Assembly: GCF_016862935.1 (NCBI RefSeq)
Contig: NZ_BONX01000012.1
Location: 186,001 to 250,000, forward strand
Length of the DNA stretch: 64,000 nucleotides
Direction of reading: 5' to 3'
DNA from: Plantactinospora mayteni
GTDB taxonomy: Bacteria > Actinomycetota > Actinomycetes > Mycobacteriales > Micromonosporaceae
A program made the translations under genes and the position numbers. Below are positions 16,843 to 23,758 of this stretch, piece after piece. How positions within the stretch are numbered: position 1 is the first letter of the stretch; the number at the start of each line of letters is the position of its first letter. The notes below the pieces were generated by a model that searched no databases, was not told the origin of the DNA, and saw nothing but the letters and a program-made list of their open reading frames with translations.

Positions 16843-17699
16843 CCGTGGTGGTCGCCGCACACGACGAGGCGGCGGTGCTCGGCCGGACCCTGCGGACCCT
16901 ACTCGCCGACGCGGAACCGGGCGAGTTCGAGGTGGTCGTGGTGGCGAACGGCTGCACCGACGGCACGGCGGCGGTGGCCCGGTCGGTGCCCGGGGTCCTC
17001 GTGCGGGAACTGCCCGAGCCGGGCAAGCCGGCCGCGCTGAACGCCGGTGACGCGGCGGTGCGCGGCTTTCCCCGGATCTACCTCGACGCCGACATCGCGC
17101 TGGAGACGGCCGGGGCCCGCGCGCTCGCGGCGGCGGTCACCGCGCCGGGGATCCTGGCCGCCGCGCCGCGCCGCCGGCTGGACACCACCGGGCGGCCCCT
17201 GCTGGTACGCGGCTACTACGCGATCAACGGGCGGCATCCGGCGTACCGGAACGCGCTCTTCGGCCGGGGCGCGATCGCGCTGTCGGCAGCCGGCCGGGCC
17301 CGGTTCGGCGCGTTTCCCGACGTGGTCGCCGACGACCTCTTCCTGGACGGTCAGTTCACCGAGGCGGAGAAGCGGGAGGTGCCCGAGGTGGCGACCGTGG
17401 TGGCCACCCCCCGGCGCACCGCCGACCTGCTGCGCCGGCTGGGCCGGGTCCGGGCCGGCAATGCCAGCCTGCGCGCCGCCGACGACCGGGTACGCCGAGC
17501 CCGCCGTACCTCCTGGCTGGTCGACGTGGTGCTGCCCCGGCCGTGGCTGCTGCCGGCCGGGGTCTGCTATGCCGGGCTGACCCTGCTGGCCGCGACGTCG
17601 GCCCGCAGACCGGCGGTCCGGGACGGTTGGGGACGCGACGAGTCCACCCGTGCTCCGGCTCCGGCCGAGGCCGACGGTGCCACCGGAGCCGCACCGTGA
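16836..17699 (+). CDS. Glycosyltransferase family 2
   Basis: 287 aa. N-terminus VTVVVAAHDEAAVLGRTLRTL, VVVANGCTDGT and YLDADIALE (DxD at about residue 85) define a GT-A enzyme; DVVADDLFLDGQF resembles the (E/D)D-type catalytic loop. A hydrophobic segment near the C-terminus (PWLLPAGVCYAGLTLLAA) may anchor it. Start ATG overlaps the preceding stop (ATGGTGA), and the stop overlaps the next GTG, so three glycosyltransferases are made from one coupled message. Substrate unknown. Confidence 0.86.
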   Translation: MVTVVVAAHDEAAVLGRTLRTLLADAEPGEFEVVVVANGCTDGTAAVARSVPGVLVRELPEPGKPAALNAGDAAVRGFPRIYLDADIALETAGARALAAAVTAPGILAAAPRRRLDTTGRPLLVRGYYAINGRHPAYRNALFGRGAIALSAAGRARFGAFPDVVADDLFLDGQFTEAEKREVPEVATVVATPRRTADLLRRLGRVRAGNASLRAADDRVRRARRTSWLVDVVLPRPWLLPAGVCYAGLTLLAATSARRPAVRDGWGRDESTRAPAPAEADGATGAAP

Positions 17700-18682
17700 A
17701 CCCGGTGGTGAGCGTGGTGGTGGTCTCCTACCAGACCCGCGAGCTGATCCTGACCGCGCTGGCCACGCTCCGTACCGCCTGCCCGGCGGAGCCGTACGAG
17801 GTGATCGTGGTCGACAACGCCTCCACCGACGGGTCGGCGGCAGCGGTCGCGGCGGCCGTCCCGGAGGCCCGGGTGGTCCGGCTGGCCCGCAACGTCGGCT
17901 TCGGCCGGGCGGTCAACGTCGGCGCGTCCCGGGCCCGGGGCGACTGGCTGCTGCTGCTGAACCCGGACACCGAACCGGTCGGCAACCTCATCGGCGAACT
18001 GCTGGCGTTCACCCGGGCCCGCCCCGGGCACGGCATCTACGTCGGCCGCACCCTCGGGCCGGACGGCAGCGACGACGGGCACTCGGTCTTCGGCCCGCCC
18101 TCGCTCTGGACGCTCACCTGCTTCGCCACCGGACTCTCCAAGGTGTTCCCCCGGTCCCGGCTCTTCAACCGGGAGGCGCTGCCCTGGCTGGACCGCTCCG
18201 CACCGGTCCGGGTACCAGCCGCCTCCGGCTGCCTGCTGCTGGTCCGGCGCTCCCTCTTCGCCCAGCTCGACGGCTTCACCCCGGACTACTTCATGTACTG
18301 CGAGGACCTCGACCTCTGCCTGCGGGCGACCGCGATCGGGGCCCGTCCGGTACTGGTGCCGGCCGCCCGGGTACTGCACGTCGGCGGGGCCGCCTCGACC
18401 AGCGCCGGCAAGCGGGTGATGCTGCTGCGCGGCCAGGTCACCTTCCTCCGGCTGCGCTGGTCACCGACCCGGGCCGCGCTGGGCCGGACGCTGATGGCGG
18501 TCGGCATCGCCGCCCGGGCGACCGCCGCCCGGCTGACCGGCCGGGCCGGCTACTGGCGGGAGGTGTGGCGGCAGCGCCGGACCTGGCTGGCGGGTTGGCC
18601 ACCGGCGGCCGGGCTGCCCCCGGTCGAGGTCACCGAGCCGGTGCCGCCCGGCCCGCGCGGCACCCCCGACACCGACGGCTGA
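17696..18682 (+). CDS. Glycosyltransferase family 2, rhamnosyltransferase-like
   Basis: 328 aa. Sequence begins VVSVVVVSYQTRELILTAL with IVVDNASTDGS, then LLLLNPDTEP (DxD variant NPD typical of WbbL/RfbF-like enzymes) and YFMYCEDLDLCLRA, the characteristic ED-D motif of rhamnosyltransferase-like GT2 proteins. The usual role is transfer of rhamnose or a related deoxysugar from a dTDP donor. Rhamnose is therefore plausible but unproven. Start GTG overlaps the previous stop (GTGA). Last gene of block B, followed by a hairpin. Confidence 0.86.
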   Translation: MNPVVSVVVVSYQTRELILTALATLRTACPAEPYEVIVVDNASTDGSAAAVAAAVPEARVVRLARNVGFGRAVNVGASRARGDWLLLLNPDTEPVGNLIGELLAFTRARPGHGIYVGRTLGPDGSDDGHSVFGPPSLWTLTCFATGLSKVFPRSRLFNREALPWLDRSAPVRVPAASGCLLLVRRSLFAQLDGFTPDYFMYCEDLDLCLRATAIGARPVLVPAARVLHVGGAASTSAGKRVMLLRGQVTFLRLRWSPTRAALGRTLMAVGIAARATAARLTGRAGYWREVWRQRRTWLAGWPPAAGLPPVEVTEPVPPGPRGTPDTDG

Positions 18683-18689
18683 GCCCTCT

Positions 18690-18710
18690 GGTTCGGCCCT
18701 GGGCCGAGCC
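18690..18710 (+). terminator. GC-rich hairpin after glycan block B
   Basis: GGTTCGGCC pairs with GGCCGAGCC (one G-T pair) around a 3-nt loop, 7 bp after the last glycosyltransferase stop. It lacks a T-tract. Confidence 0.55.
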
Positions 18711-18760
18711 CTCGGCGACCCTCGAAGACGCTCTTCGGGATGTAGCCGGTCACGACCTGT

Positions 18761-19561
18761 TCAGCCCCGCTGCTCGTCCGGCATCGGCAGATCGGCGAAG
18801 GCCGCGACGGTGCGGTCGGCGTACGCGCTGGCGTCGCCGGTCTCCATCGGCCCGTCCCAGGTGGTCGGCAGCGGTACCGGTACCGCCGGGTTGACCCGCC
18901 GGACCACCTCGTCGAGTACGGTCTCGGCGTCGCCGACCCAGAGGTGCTTGGCCCCCGGTACGCCGAGCACCTCGGCCTGGGGCACGACCGCGAAGCGTCG
19001 ACGGGCCTCGTCCGGCCGGAGGTAGTCGTCGAACTCCGGAATCAGCGCGGTCAGCGGCTTGCCGGACTTCGCCCACGCGGCCAGGTCGGCATCGGTACTG
19101 CTGCGCAGCGGCGGGGAGAGCAGGATCGCGCCGGCGATACCCGGGTCGCAGCCGTGCCGCAGGGTCAGGTCGGTACCGAACGACCAGCCCAGCAACCAGA
19201 TGTTCGGCAGTTCGGCGAACTCGGCGTACTCGATCGCGGCGGCAACGTCGTACCGCTCGGCCTCGCCGCCGTCGAAGGTCCCCTCGCTGGTGCCGCGTAC
19301 GCTGCTGGTGCCCCGGGTGTTGAAGCGCAGCACCGCGAGGTCGGCCAGCGCGGGCAGTCGCCAGGCGGCCTTGCGGAACACGTGGCTGTCCATCATCCCG
19401 CCGTGGGTGGGCAGCGGGTGCAGGCAGACCAGGGTGGCGACCGGGTCCCGGTCGGCGGGGAGCGCCAGTTCGCCGACCAGCCGCAGGCCGTCGGCGGTGT
19501 GCAGCTCGATCTCCTCCCGGCGGGCGGGCAGGATGCTGGCGGCGCGGATGGCGGGACTCAC
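18761..19561 (-). CDS. Alpha/beta hydrolase
   Basis: 266 aa. Alpha/beta hydrolase fold with TLVCLHPLPTHGG (oxyanion region), FNTRGTSSVRG, and the nucleophile elbow LLGWSFGTDL in which Ser follows G-W. A GAKHLWVGD segment near residue 205 supplies the catalytic His, with an Asp near 180-190 likely. No signal peptide, so cytoplasmic. The small-molecule substrate is unknown. Start is GTG with a CAGACT box 7 bp upstream and no ribosome-binding site, consistent with a leaderless message. Divergent from nothing close; its 3' end faces the hairpin that ends block B. Confidence 0.82.
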   Translation of the reverse strand: MSPAIRAASILPARREEIELHTADGLRLVGELALPADRDPVATLVCLHPLPTHGGMMDSHVFRKAAWRLPALADLAVLRFNTRGTSSVRGTSEGTFDGGEAERYDVAAAIEYAEFAELPNIWLLGWSFGTDLTLRHGCDPGIAGAILLSPPLRSSTDADLAAWAKSGKPLTALIPEFDDYLRPDEARRRFAVVPQAEVLGVPGAKHLWVGDAETVLDEVVRRVNPAVPVPLPTTWDGPMETGDASAYADRTVAAFADLPMPDEQRG

Positions 19562-19568
19562 GGGGATC

Positions 19569-19574
19569 AGTCTG
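19569..19574 (-). promoter_or_regulatory. Candidate -10 box, leaderless hydrolase gene
   Basis: CAGACT, 7 bp before the GTG at 19561. Confidence 0.45.
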
Positions 19575-19645
19575 ACCCGGTCCGGCCGGAGGGGGCAGCG
19601 AACCCGGGGACAGCGTGACGAAGATCCCTCGGATCGGGCGGCGGG

Positions 19646-19972
19646 TCAGCCGTACCGGGGGGCGCTGCGCGAGCGTTCCACTCCCGGGCCACGCCGGTCC
19701 CGGGCCCGCCAGCAGCCGGTGTGCCAGTGCCGGCGGTCGGTCAGGTCGCCCTGCCCGTCGGCCGGCCAGGCGACCAGGTGGGCCACCCCGGGGCGGATCT
19801 CCTGGGCGCAGCCGGGGCAGCGGTACGTCTTGGTCGCCGCGCTGCCCGGGATGTCGCGTACCTGCCACTCGCCGTCCCGCCAGCTCTGCACCGAGCCGAC
19901 CCCGCGCTCCAGCCGGGTACGGTCCAGCGGCGGTCCTTCCTCCGGACGCGGACGGTTACGACGCGGGCTCAC
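19646..19972 (-). CDS. Small CxxC/HxxxC zinc-ribbon-like actinobacterial protein
   Basis: 108 aa. Contains TYRCPGCAQEI and RRHWHTGCW, a Cys2-His-Cys arrangement able to bind zinc, flanked by basic SPRRNRPR at the N-terminus and ARDRRGPGVERSR near the end. This matches a short protein family widespread in actinobacteria that is often labelled ATP/GTP-binding without a visible nucleotide motif. The GTG at 19972 gives the SPRRNRPR start seen in relatives and has TACCCT 7 bp upstream, so it is probably leaderless. Role unknown. Confidence 0.8.
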   Translation of the reverse strand: MSPRRNRPRPEEGPPLDRTRLERGVGSVQSWRDGEWQVRDIPGSAATKTYRCPGCAQEIRPGVAHLVAWPADGQGDLTDRRHWHTGCWRARDRRGPGVERSRSAPRYG

Positions 19973-19979
19973 ATCTTCC

Positions 19980-19985
19980 AGGGTA
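19980..19985 (-). promoter_or_regulatory. Candidate -10 box, leaderless zinc-ribbon gene
   Basis: TACCCT, 7 bp before the GTG at 19972. Confidence 0.5.
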
Positions 19986-20050
19986 CGCAGCCGCCGGGCT
20001 AACCCGATCAAGGCTGCTGACCTGGCCTTTCGTCGCCTTCGGTGGCTGTC

Positions 20051-20068
20051 GGATCACGGTCAGCGCAC
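20051..20068 (+). promoter_or_regulatory. Upstream element shared with 22451
   Basis: GGATCACGGTCAGCGCAC lies 97 bp before the first FG-GAP gene. A near copy lies 96 bp before the third FG-GAP gene. Equal spacing suggests a promoter or operator element. Confidence 0.45.
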
Positions 20069-20147
20069 GCGCTGCCGCCGCGAACAGGAGTTAACGTCCA
20101 CGAACACCCCTCGGCCGACCATCCGGACTCGCAGCGAGGAGGACGCC

Positions 20148-21278
20148 ATGTGGCGCAGACGTACCGCGATGGTCGTGGTGGTCGTGGTTCTGGTCGCGCT
20201 GGGCGGCGTCGCCGGGCCGACCCCGACTCCCGCCTGGGCCGCCGGCCGTGGCGAGCAGGTCCTCGGAGACGTGAACGGCGACGGTTTCACCGACCGGATC
20301 ACCCTCGGCCTGGTCCAGCCCGACCTCTGCTCGGTGATCGTCGAGTACGGCACCTCGTCCGGCGACTACCGGCTGCCGGTGGCGTTCGTCTACCTTCGGC
20401 CCGGCGGCTCGGGCACCGGTACCCGCTGTCCGGAGCTGGGCGTCGCCGTCGACCTGAACGGCGACCGCCGGGAGGAACTGGTGGTGGCCTGGTATCCCGG
20501 GCCGCCGCCGACGGTTCCGTACAACCTGATGGTCCTGGACAACTCGTTCCAGCCGTCGTCCGGCCTCGTCTCGGCGATCTTCGCCCCGTACCACCTCGGC
20601 ACCGCCGACTTCGACGGCGACGGGCGGGAGGACGTCTACTCGGTGACCGACCAGGGCCAGGGCATCGAGACGTACCTGAACCCGGGCACCGGCAGCCTGG
20701 TCCAGGGACCCGAGGAGTGGTGCGCCCGCCCGCTCGAATACGACCTGCGGGACTTCGACCTGAACGGCGCGACCGACCTGGTCAACAGCTACACCGAGCG
20801 TTGCCTCTCCGGAACGGCCGTGGTCAGTGGCGTCGCGGTGGTCCTCGACGACGGCTCGACCCAGGAACTCCAGCACGATCCGGCCGGGCTGGACACCTGG
20901 GTCACCCGGGTGGTCAACGCCAACGGGGACCGGATCCCCGACATCCGCACGGTCTCCAGGCTGACCGGCGCGACCGAGTACTTCATCGGCACCGGTGCCG
21001 GGCAGTTCGTCCGGTCGCCGAAGGCGAACACCGACTCCGTACGGCTCAGCAACGACAAGGCGGTGACGGTCGCCGTACGGGCCAACGACCTCGCCAGCAG
21101 CCAGGCGCAGCTCAGCATCACCGTCCAGCCGAGATACGGCACCGCCCGGGTGATCAGCGGCGGACGGATCGTCTACACACCCCGGCCGAACCATGGCGCG
21201 ACCGACCGGTTCACGTACCAACTCACCGAGGGCACCCGCCGCAGCAGCGCGGTGGTGTACATCCGGTGGAGCCCTTAG
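20148..21278 (+). CDS. Secreted FG-GAP/VCBS repeat protein with C-terminal Ig-like domain (copy 1)
   Basis: 376 aa. Signal peptide with a run of Val (RRRTAMVVVVVVLVALGG, cleavage near AWAA). The middle is a series of FG-GAP-like blades with calcium-loop motifs DVNGDGFTDR, DLNGDRREEL, DFDGDGREDVY and DLNGATDL. About the last 75 residues resemble a Big_9/cadherin-like Ig domain (VRANDLASSQAQLSITVQPRYGTARV with YTPRPNHGATDRFTYQL). Family members are extracellular propeller proteins that bind ligands or calcium; no catalytic residues are recognised. GGAGG lies 6-8 bp before the ATG. First of three tandem paralogues. Confidence 0.85.
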   Translation: MWRRRTAMVVVVVVLVALGGVAGPTPTPAWAAGRGEQVLGDVNGDGFTDRITLGLVQPDLCSVIVEYGTSSGDYRLPVAFVYLRPGGSGTGTRCPELGVAVDLNGDRREELVVAWYPGPPPTVPYNLMVLDNSFQPSSGLVSAIFAPYHLGTADFDGDGREDVYSVTDQGQGIETYLNPGTGSLVQGPEEWCARPLEYDLRDFDLNGATDLVNSYTERCLSGTAVVSGVAVVLDDGSTQELQHDPAGLDTWVTRVVNANGDRIPDIRTVSRLTGATEYFIGTGAGQFVRSPKANTDSVRLSNDKAVTVAVRANDLASSQAQLSITVQPRYGTARVISGGRIVYTPRPNHGATDRFTYQLTEGTRRSSAVVYIRWSP

Positions 21279-21288
21279 GAGGCGTGCC

Positions 21289-22398
21289 ATGAGGGGTAGC
21301 AGGATCGCCGCGATAACGGTGGCGATCATGGCGACGGCCGGTGGCCTCGGCGTACGGGCGCCGCTCGGCTGGGCGGGCGGGCCGGGTGAGCCCATCGTCG
21401 CCGACGTGAACGGGGATGGCCGGCCGGACCGGGTGGTACTCGATCTCACCGTGGGAGCCGTGACCACCTGCCGGGTCGTGGTCAGCCTGGGACAGGCCGG
21501 CGGCGGGTACGCGGCGCCGCAGGCGTACGGCTACCTGACCCTGCCGGCGGCGGAGCCGAACTGCGCGGACATGGGCGTGGGGCTCAACCTGGACGCGGAC
21601 GCCGCCGCCGAACTCGCGCTGACCTGGTTCGCCGGGCCGCCGTCGACCGTCCCCAACACCCTGCTGGTACTGGACAACTTCCGGGTCACCCGCGGCTTCA
21701 ACACGATCTTCCAGCCCAGCTTCATCGGCACCGCCGACTTCAACGGCGACGGGCGGCAGGACATCTACGAGTGGACCGACCAGGGCGAGGGGTTCGCCAC
21801 CTACCTCGCCACCGGCTCCGGCACCCTGGTGCCCGGCCCGGTCCGGTACTGCTCCGGCCCGTTGCAGCCCCGGCTCGCCGACTTCAACCGGAACGGGGCG
21901 ATGGACGTCGTGATCGCGTACGTCGAGGGCTGCGGCCCGTACTTCAGCGGCGTGGCGGTGGTCCGCGACGACGGCAGCCTGGTCCACCTGCACACCGACG
22001 TGCTGGGCCTGGCGAGCTGGACGGTGCAGACCGACGACGCCAACCACGACGGCCTGGTCGACGTGACCACCCACAACGAGTCGACCGGGGAGATCGCCAC
22101 GTTCATCAGCCTCGGCGACGGCTCCTTCGTCCGGGCGCCGGTGGCGATCCGGGACTATCCCACGGTCAGCGGCAGCAGGGCGACCAGCATCCAGGTACTG
22201 GCCAACGACTACGCCACCGACCGGACCAGGGTGACCATCTGGAGCCCGCCGCAGTACGGCACGGTCAAGGTCACCACGAACCGCACGATCATCTATACCC
22301 CGAACCCGACGCACGGCACCAGCGACACGTTCGTCTACCGGCTCAGCCAGGACGGCCGGACCAGCAACGCCGCCGTCAGCCTGAGGATCACCGGCTGA
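21289..22398 (+). CDS. Secreted FG-GAP/VCBS repeat protein with C-terminal Ig-like domain (copy 2)
   Basis: 369 aa. Signal peptide ending near GWAGG; blades with DVNGDGRPDR, LNLDADAAAEL, DFNGDGRQDIYEWTDQG and DFNRNGAMDV; then an Ig-like module (IQVLANDYATDRTRVTIWS, YTPNPTHGTSDTFVYRLS). It is closer to copy 3 than to copy 1 in the central blades (both have IYEWTDQG-type and VRYCSG segments). The TAGGAGG site sits just after the copy-1 stop, only 10 bp away, so copies 1 and 2 form one operon. Function unknown; extracellular calcium-dependent binding is a reasonable inference. Confidence 0.85.
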   Translation: MRGSRIAAITVAIMATAGGLGVRAPLGWAGGPGEPIVADVNGDGRPDRVVLDLTVGAVTTCRVVVSLGQAGGGYAAPQAYGYLTLPAAEPNCADMGVGLNLDADAAAELALTWFAGPPSTVPNTLLVLDNFRVTRGFNTIFQPSFIGTADFNGDGRQDIYEWTDQGEGFATYLATGSGTLVPGPVRYCSGPLQPRLADFNRNGAMDVVIAYVEGCGPYFSGVAVVRDDGSLVHLHTDVLGLASWTVQTDDANHDGLVDVTTHNESTGEIATFISLGDGSFVRAPVAIRDYPTVSGSRATSIQVLANDYATDRTRVTIWSPPQYGTVKVTTNRTIIYTPNPTHGTSDTFVYRLSQDGRTSNAAVSLRITG

Positions 22399-22450
22399 CC
22401 CGGCCGGTCGGCGCCACTACCCCACAGCGGGCTCACCAAACACCGTGTCA

Positions 22451-22469
22451 GATTACGGTCAGCGCGCAC
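22451..22469 (+). promoter_or_regulatory. Upstream element shared with 20051
   Basis: GATTACGGTCAGCGCGCAC, 96 bp before the third FG-GAP gene. The core TYACGGTCAGCGC is common to both sites. Suggests copy 3 has its own promoter. Confidence 0.45.
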
Positions 22470-22546
22470 GACATCACGATGCGTGCACCCTAATCTCCTG
22501 CTGAGAACGTCCAGGCTGGGCGGGGAACCAGGTCCGAGGAGGCACC

Positions 22547-23638
22547 ATGTGGGGCCTACGCATCACCACCGTCGCCATCGTCCTGGTGGCCGCCGCCGGA
22601 GTGGCCACACCGGCCGCCCGGGCCGGCTGGCAGGACGAGCCGATCATCGCGGACGTGAACGGGGACGGCCGCGCCGACCGGAACACCCTCGGCACCCTGC
22701 CCGGCACCTCCGACTGCGCGGTCCGGGTCGAACTCGGCCGGGCCGGCGGCGGCTACGGTCCGGCCCGGTCCTACCGGTACCTGACGTCGGTGCTCTACTG
22801 CCCCGACATGGGCGTCGGCCTCGACCTGGACAGCGACCCCGCCAACGAGCTGGCGGTGACCTGGTTCGCCGGCCCGCCGCCGTCGATCGCCGACACCCTG
22901 CTGGTACTGGACGACTTCGCCGTCTCGGCCGGCTTCGACACCATCACCCAGCCCAGCTACATCGGCACGGCCGACTTCAACGGCGACGGCCGACAGGACG
23001 TCTACGAGTGGACCGACCAGGGTGACGGCTTCACCACCTACCTCAACACCGGCACCGGCACGCTGACCCCCGGCCCGGTGCGGTACTGCTCCGGCCGGCC
23101 GCAGTACCACCTCGCCGACTTCGACGCCGACGGCGCGATGGACGTGGCCCTCGCGTACGCCGAGGGGTGCGGCACGTACTTCACCGGCGTGGTCGTGGTG
23201 CTGGACGACGGCACGGTGGTGAACCTCCAGGGGGACGCCTACGGCGACGACTTCTGGACGGTCGCGGTGGCGGACGTGAACGGCGACGGGATCCTCGACG
23301 TGCTCACCACCAGCGAGGTGACCGGGGTGCAGAGCGTCTTCATCGGCACCGGTACCGGCACCTTCGTGCGGGCCCCGACGGCGATCCGGGACAGCCCACG
23401 GGTCAGCGCGGTCCGGGCGACCGGGATCCAGGTACTCGCCAACGACTTCGCCACCAGCGGCACCCGGGTCACCATCGTCACCCCGCCGGCACACGGCACC
23501 GTTCAGGTCACCACCGGCCGGACGGTCATCTACCGGCCGTACCCGAGCCACAGGGCCAGCACCGACCGGTTCGTCTACCGGCTCACCGACTCCGGCCGGA
23601 CCAGCAACGCGGCGGTCAGCCTGCGGATCGCCCGCTGA
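22547..23638 (+). CDS. Secreted FG-GAP/VCBS repeat protein with C-terminal Ig-like domain (copy 3)
   Basis: 363 aa. Signal peptide (RITTVAIVLVAAAGVATPA, cleavage near ARA), calcium-loop motifs DVNGDGRADR, DLDSDPANEL, DFNGDGRQDVYEWTDQGDG, DFDADGAMDV and DVNGDGILDV, and a C-terminal Ig-like module (VLANDFATSGTRVTIVTPP, YRPYPSHRASTDRFVYRLT). It has one more complete DxNxDG loop than its neighbours. GAGGAGG lies upstream of the ATG. Separated by 148 bp from copy 2, with its own upstream element. Ends facing a convergent dehydrogenase gene across a tandem repeat. Confidence 0.85.
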   Translation: MWGLRITTVAIVLVAAAGVATPAARAGWQDEPIIADVNGDGRADRNTLGTLPGTSDCAVRVELGRAGGGYGPARSYRYLTSVLYCPDMGVGLDLDSDPANELAVTWFAGPPPSIADTLLVLDDFAVSAGFDTITQPSYIGTADFNGDGRQDVYEWTDQGDGFTTYLNTGTGTLTPGPVRYCSGRPQYHLADFDADGAMDVALAYAEGCGTYFTGVVVVLDDGTVVNLQGDAYGDDFWTVAVADVNGDGILDVLTTSEVTGVQSVFIGTGTGTFVRAPTAIRDSPRVSAVRATGIQVLANDFATSGTRVTIVTPPAHGTVQVTTGRTVIYRPYPSHRASTDRFVYRLTDSGRTSNAAVSLRIAR

Positions 23639-23650
23639 CTCCCCCACCGG

Positions 23651-23758
23651 CGGCCCGTCCGGTTGGCAGTCAGCCAGCGGCCCGTCCGGTTGGCGGTCAG
23701 CCAGCGGTCCGTCCGGTTGGCAGTCAGCCAGCGGCCCGTCCGGTTGGCGGTCAGTCGG
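23651..23758. repeat. 4 x 27-bp tandem repeat containing the stop of the double dehydrogenase
   Basis: Four units of cggcccgtccggttggcagt + cagccag, with only a few substitutions. The minus-strand dehydrogenase stop (TGA at 23753-23751) lies in the fourth unit, and every other unit repeats that TGA in the same frame. It separates two convergent genes. Confidence 0.93.

Noticed and set aside
23651-23758. Possible CRISPR-like array.
   Set aside because: Units are contiguous 27-bp copies without unique spacers, and no cas genes are present.
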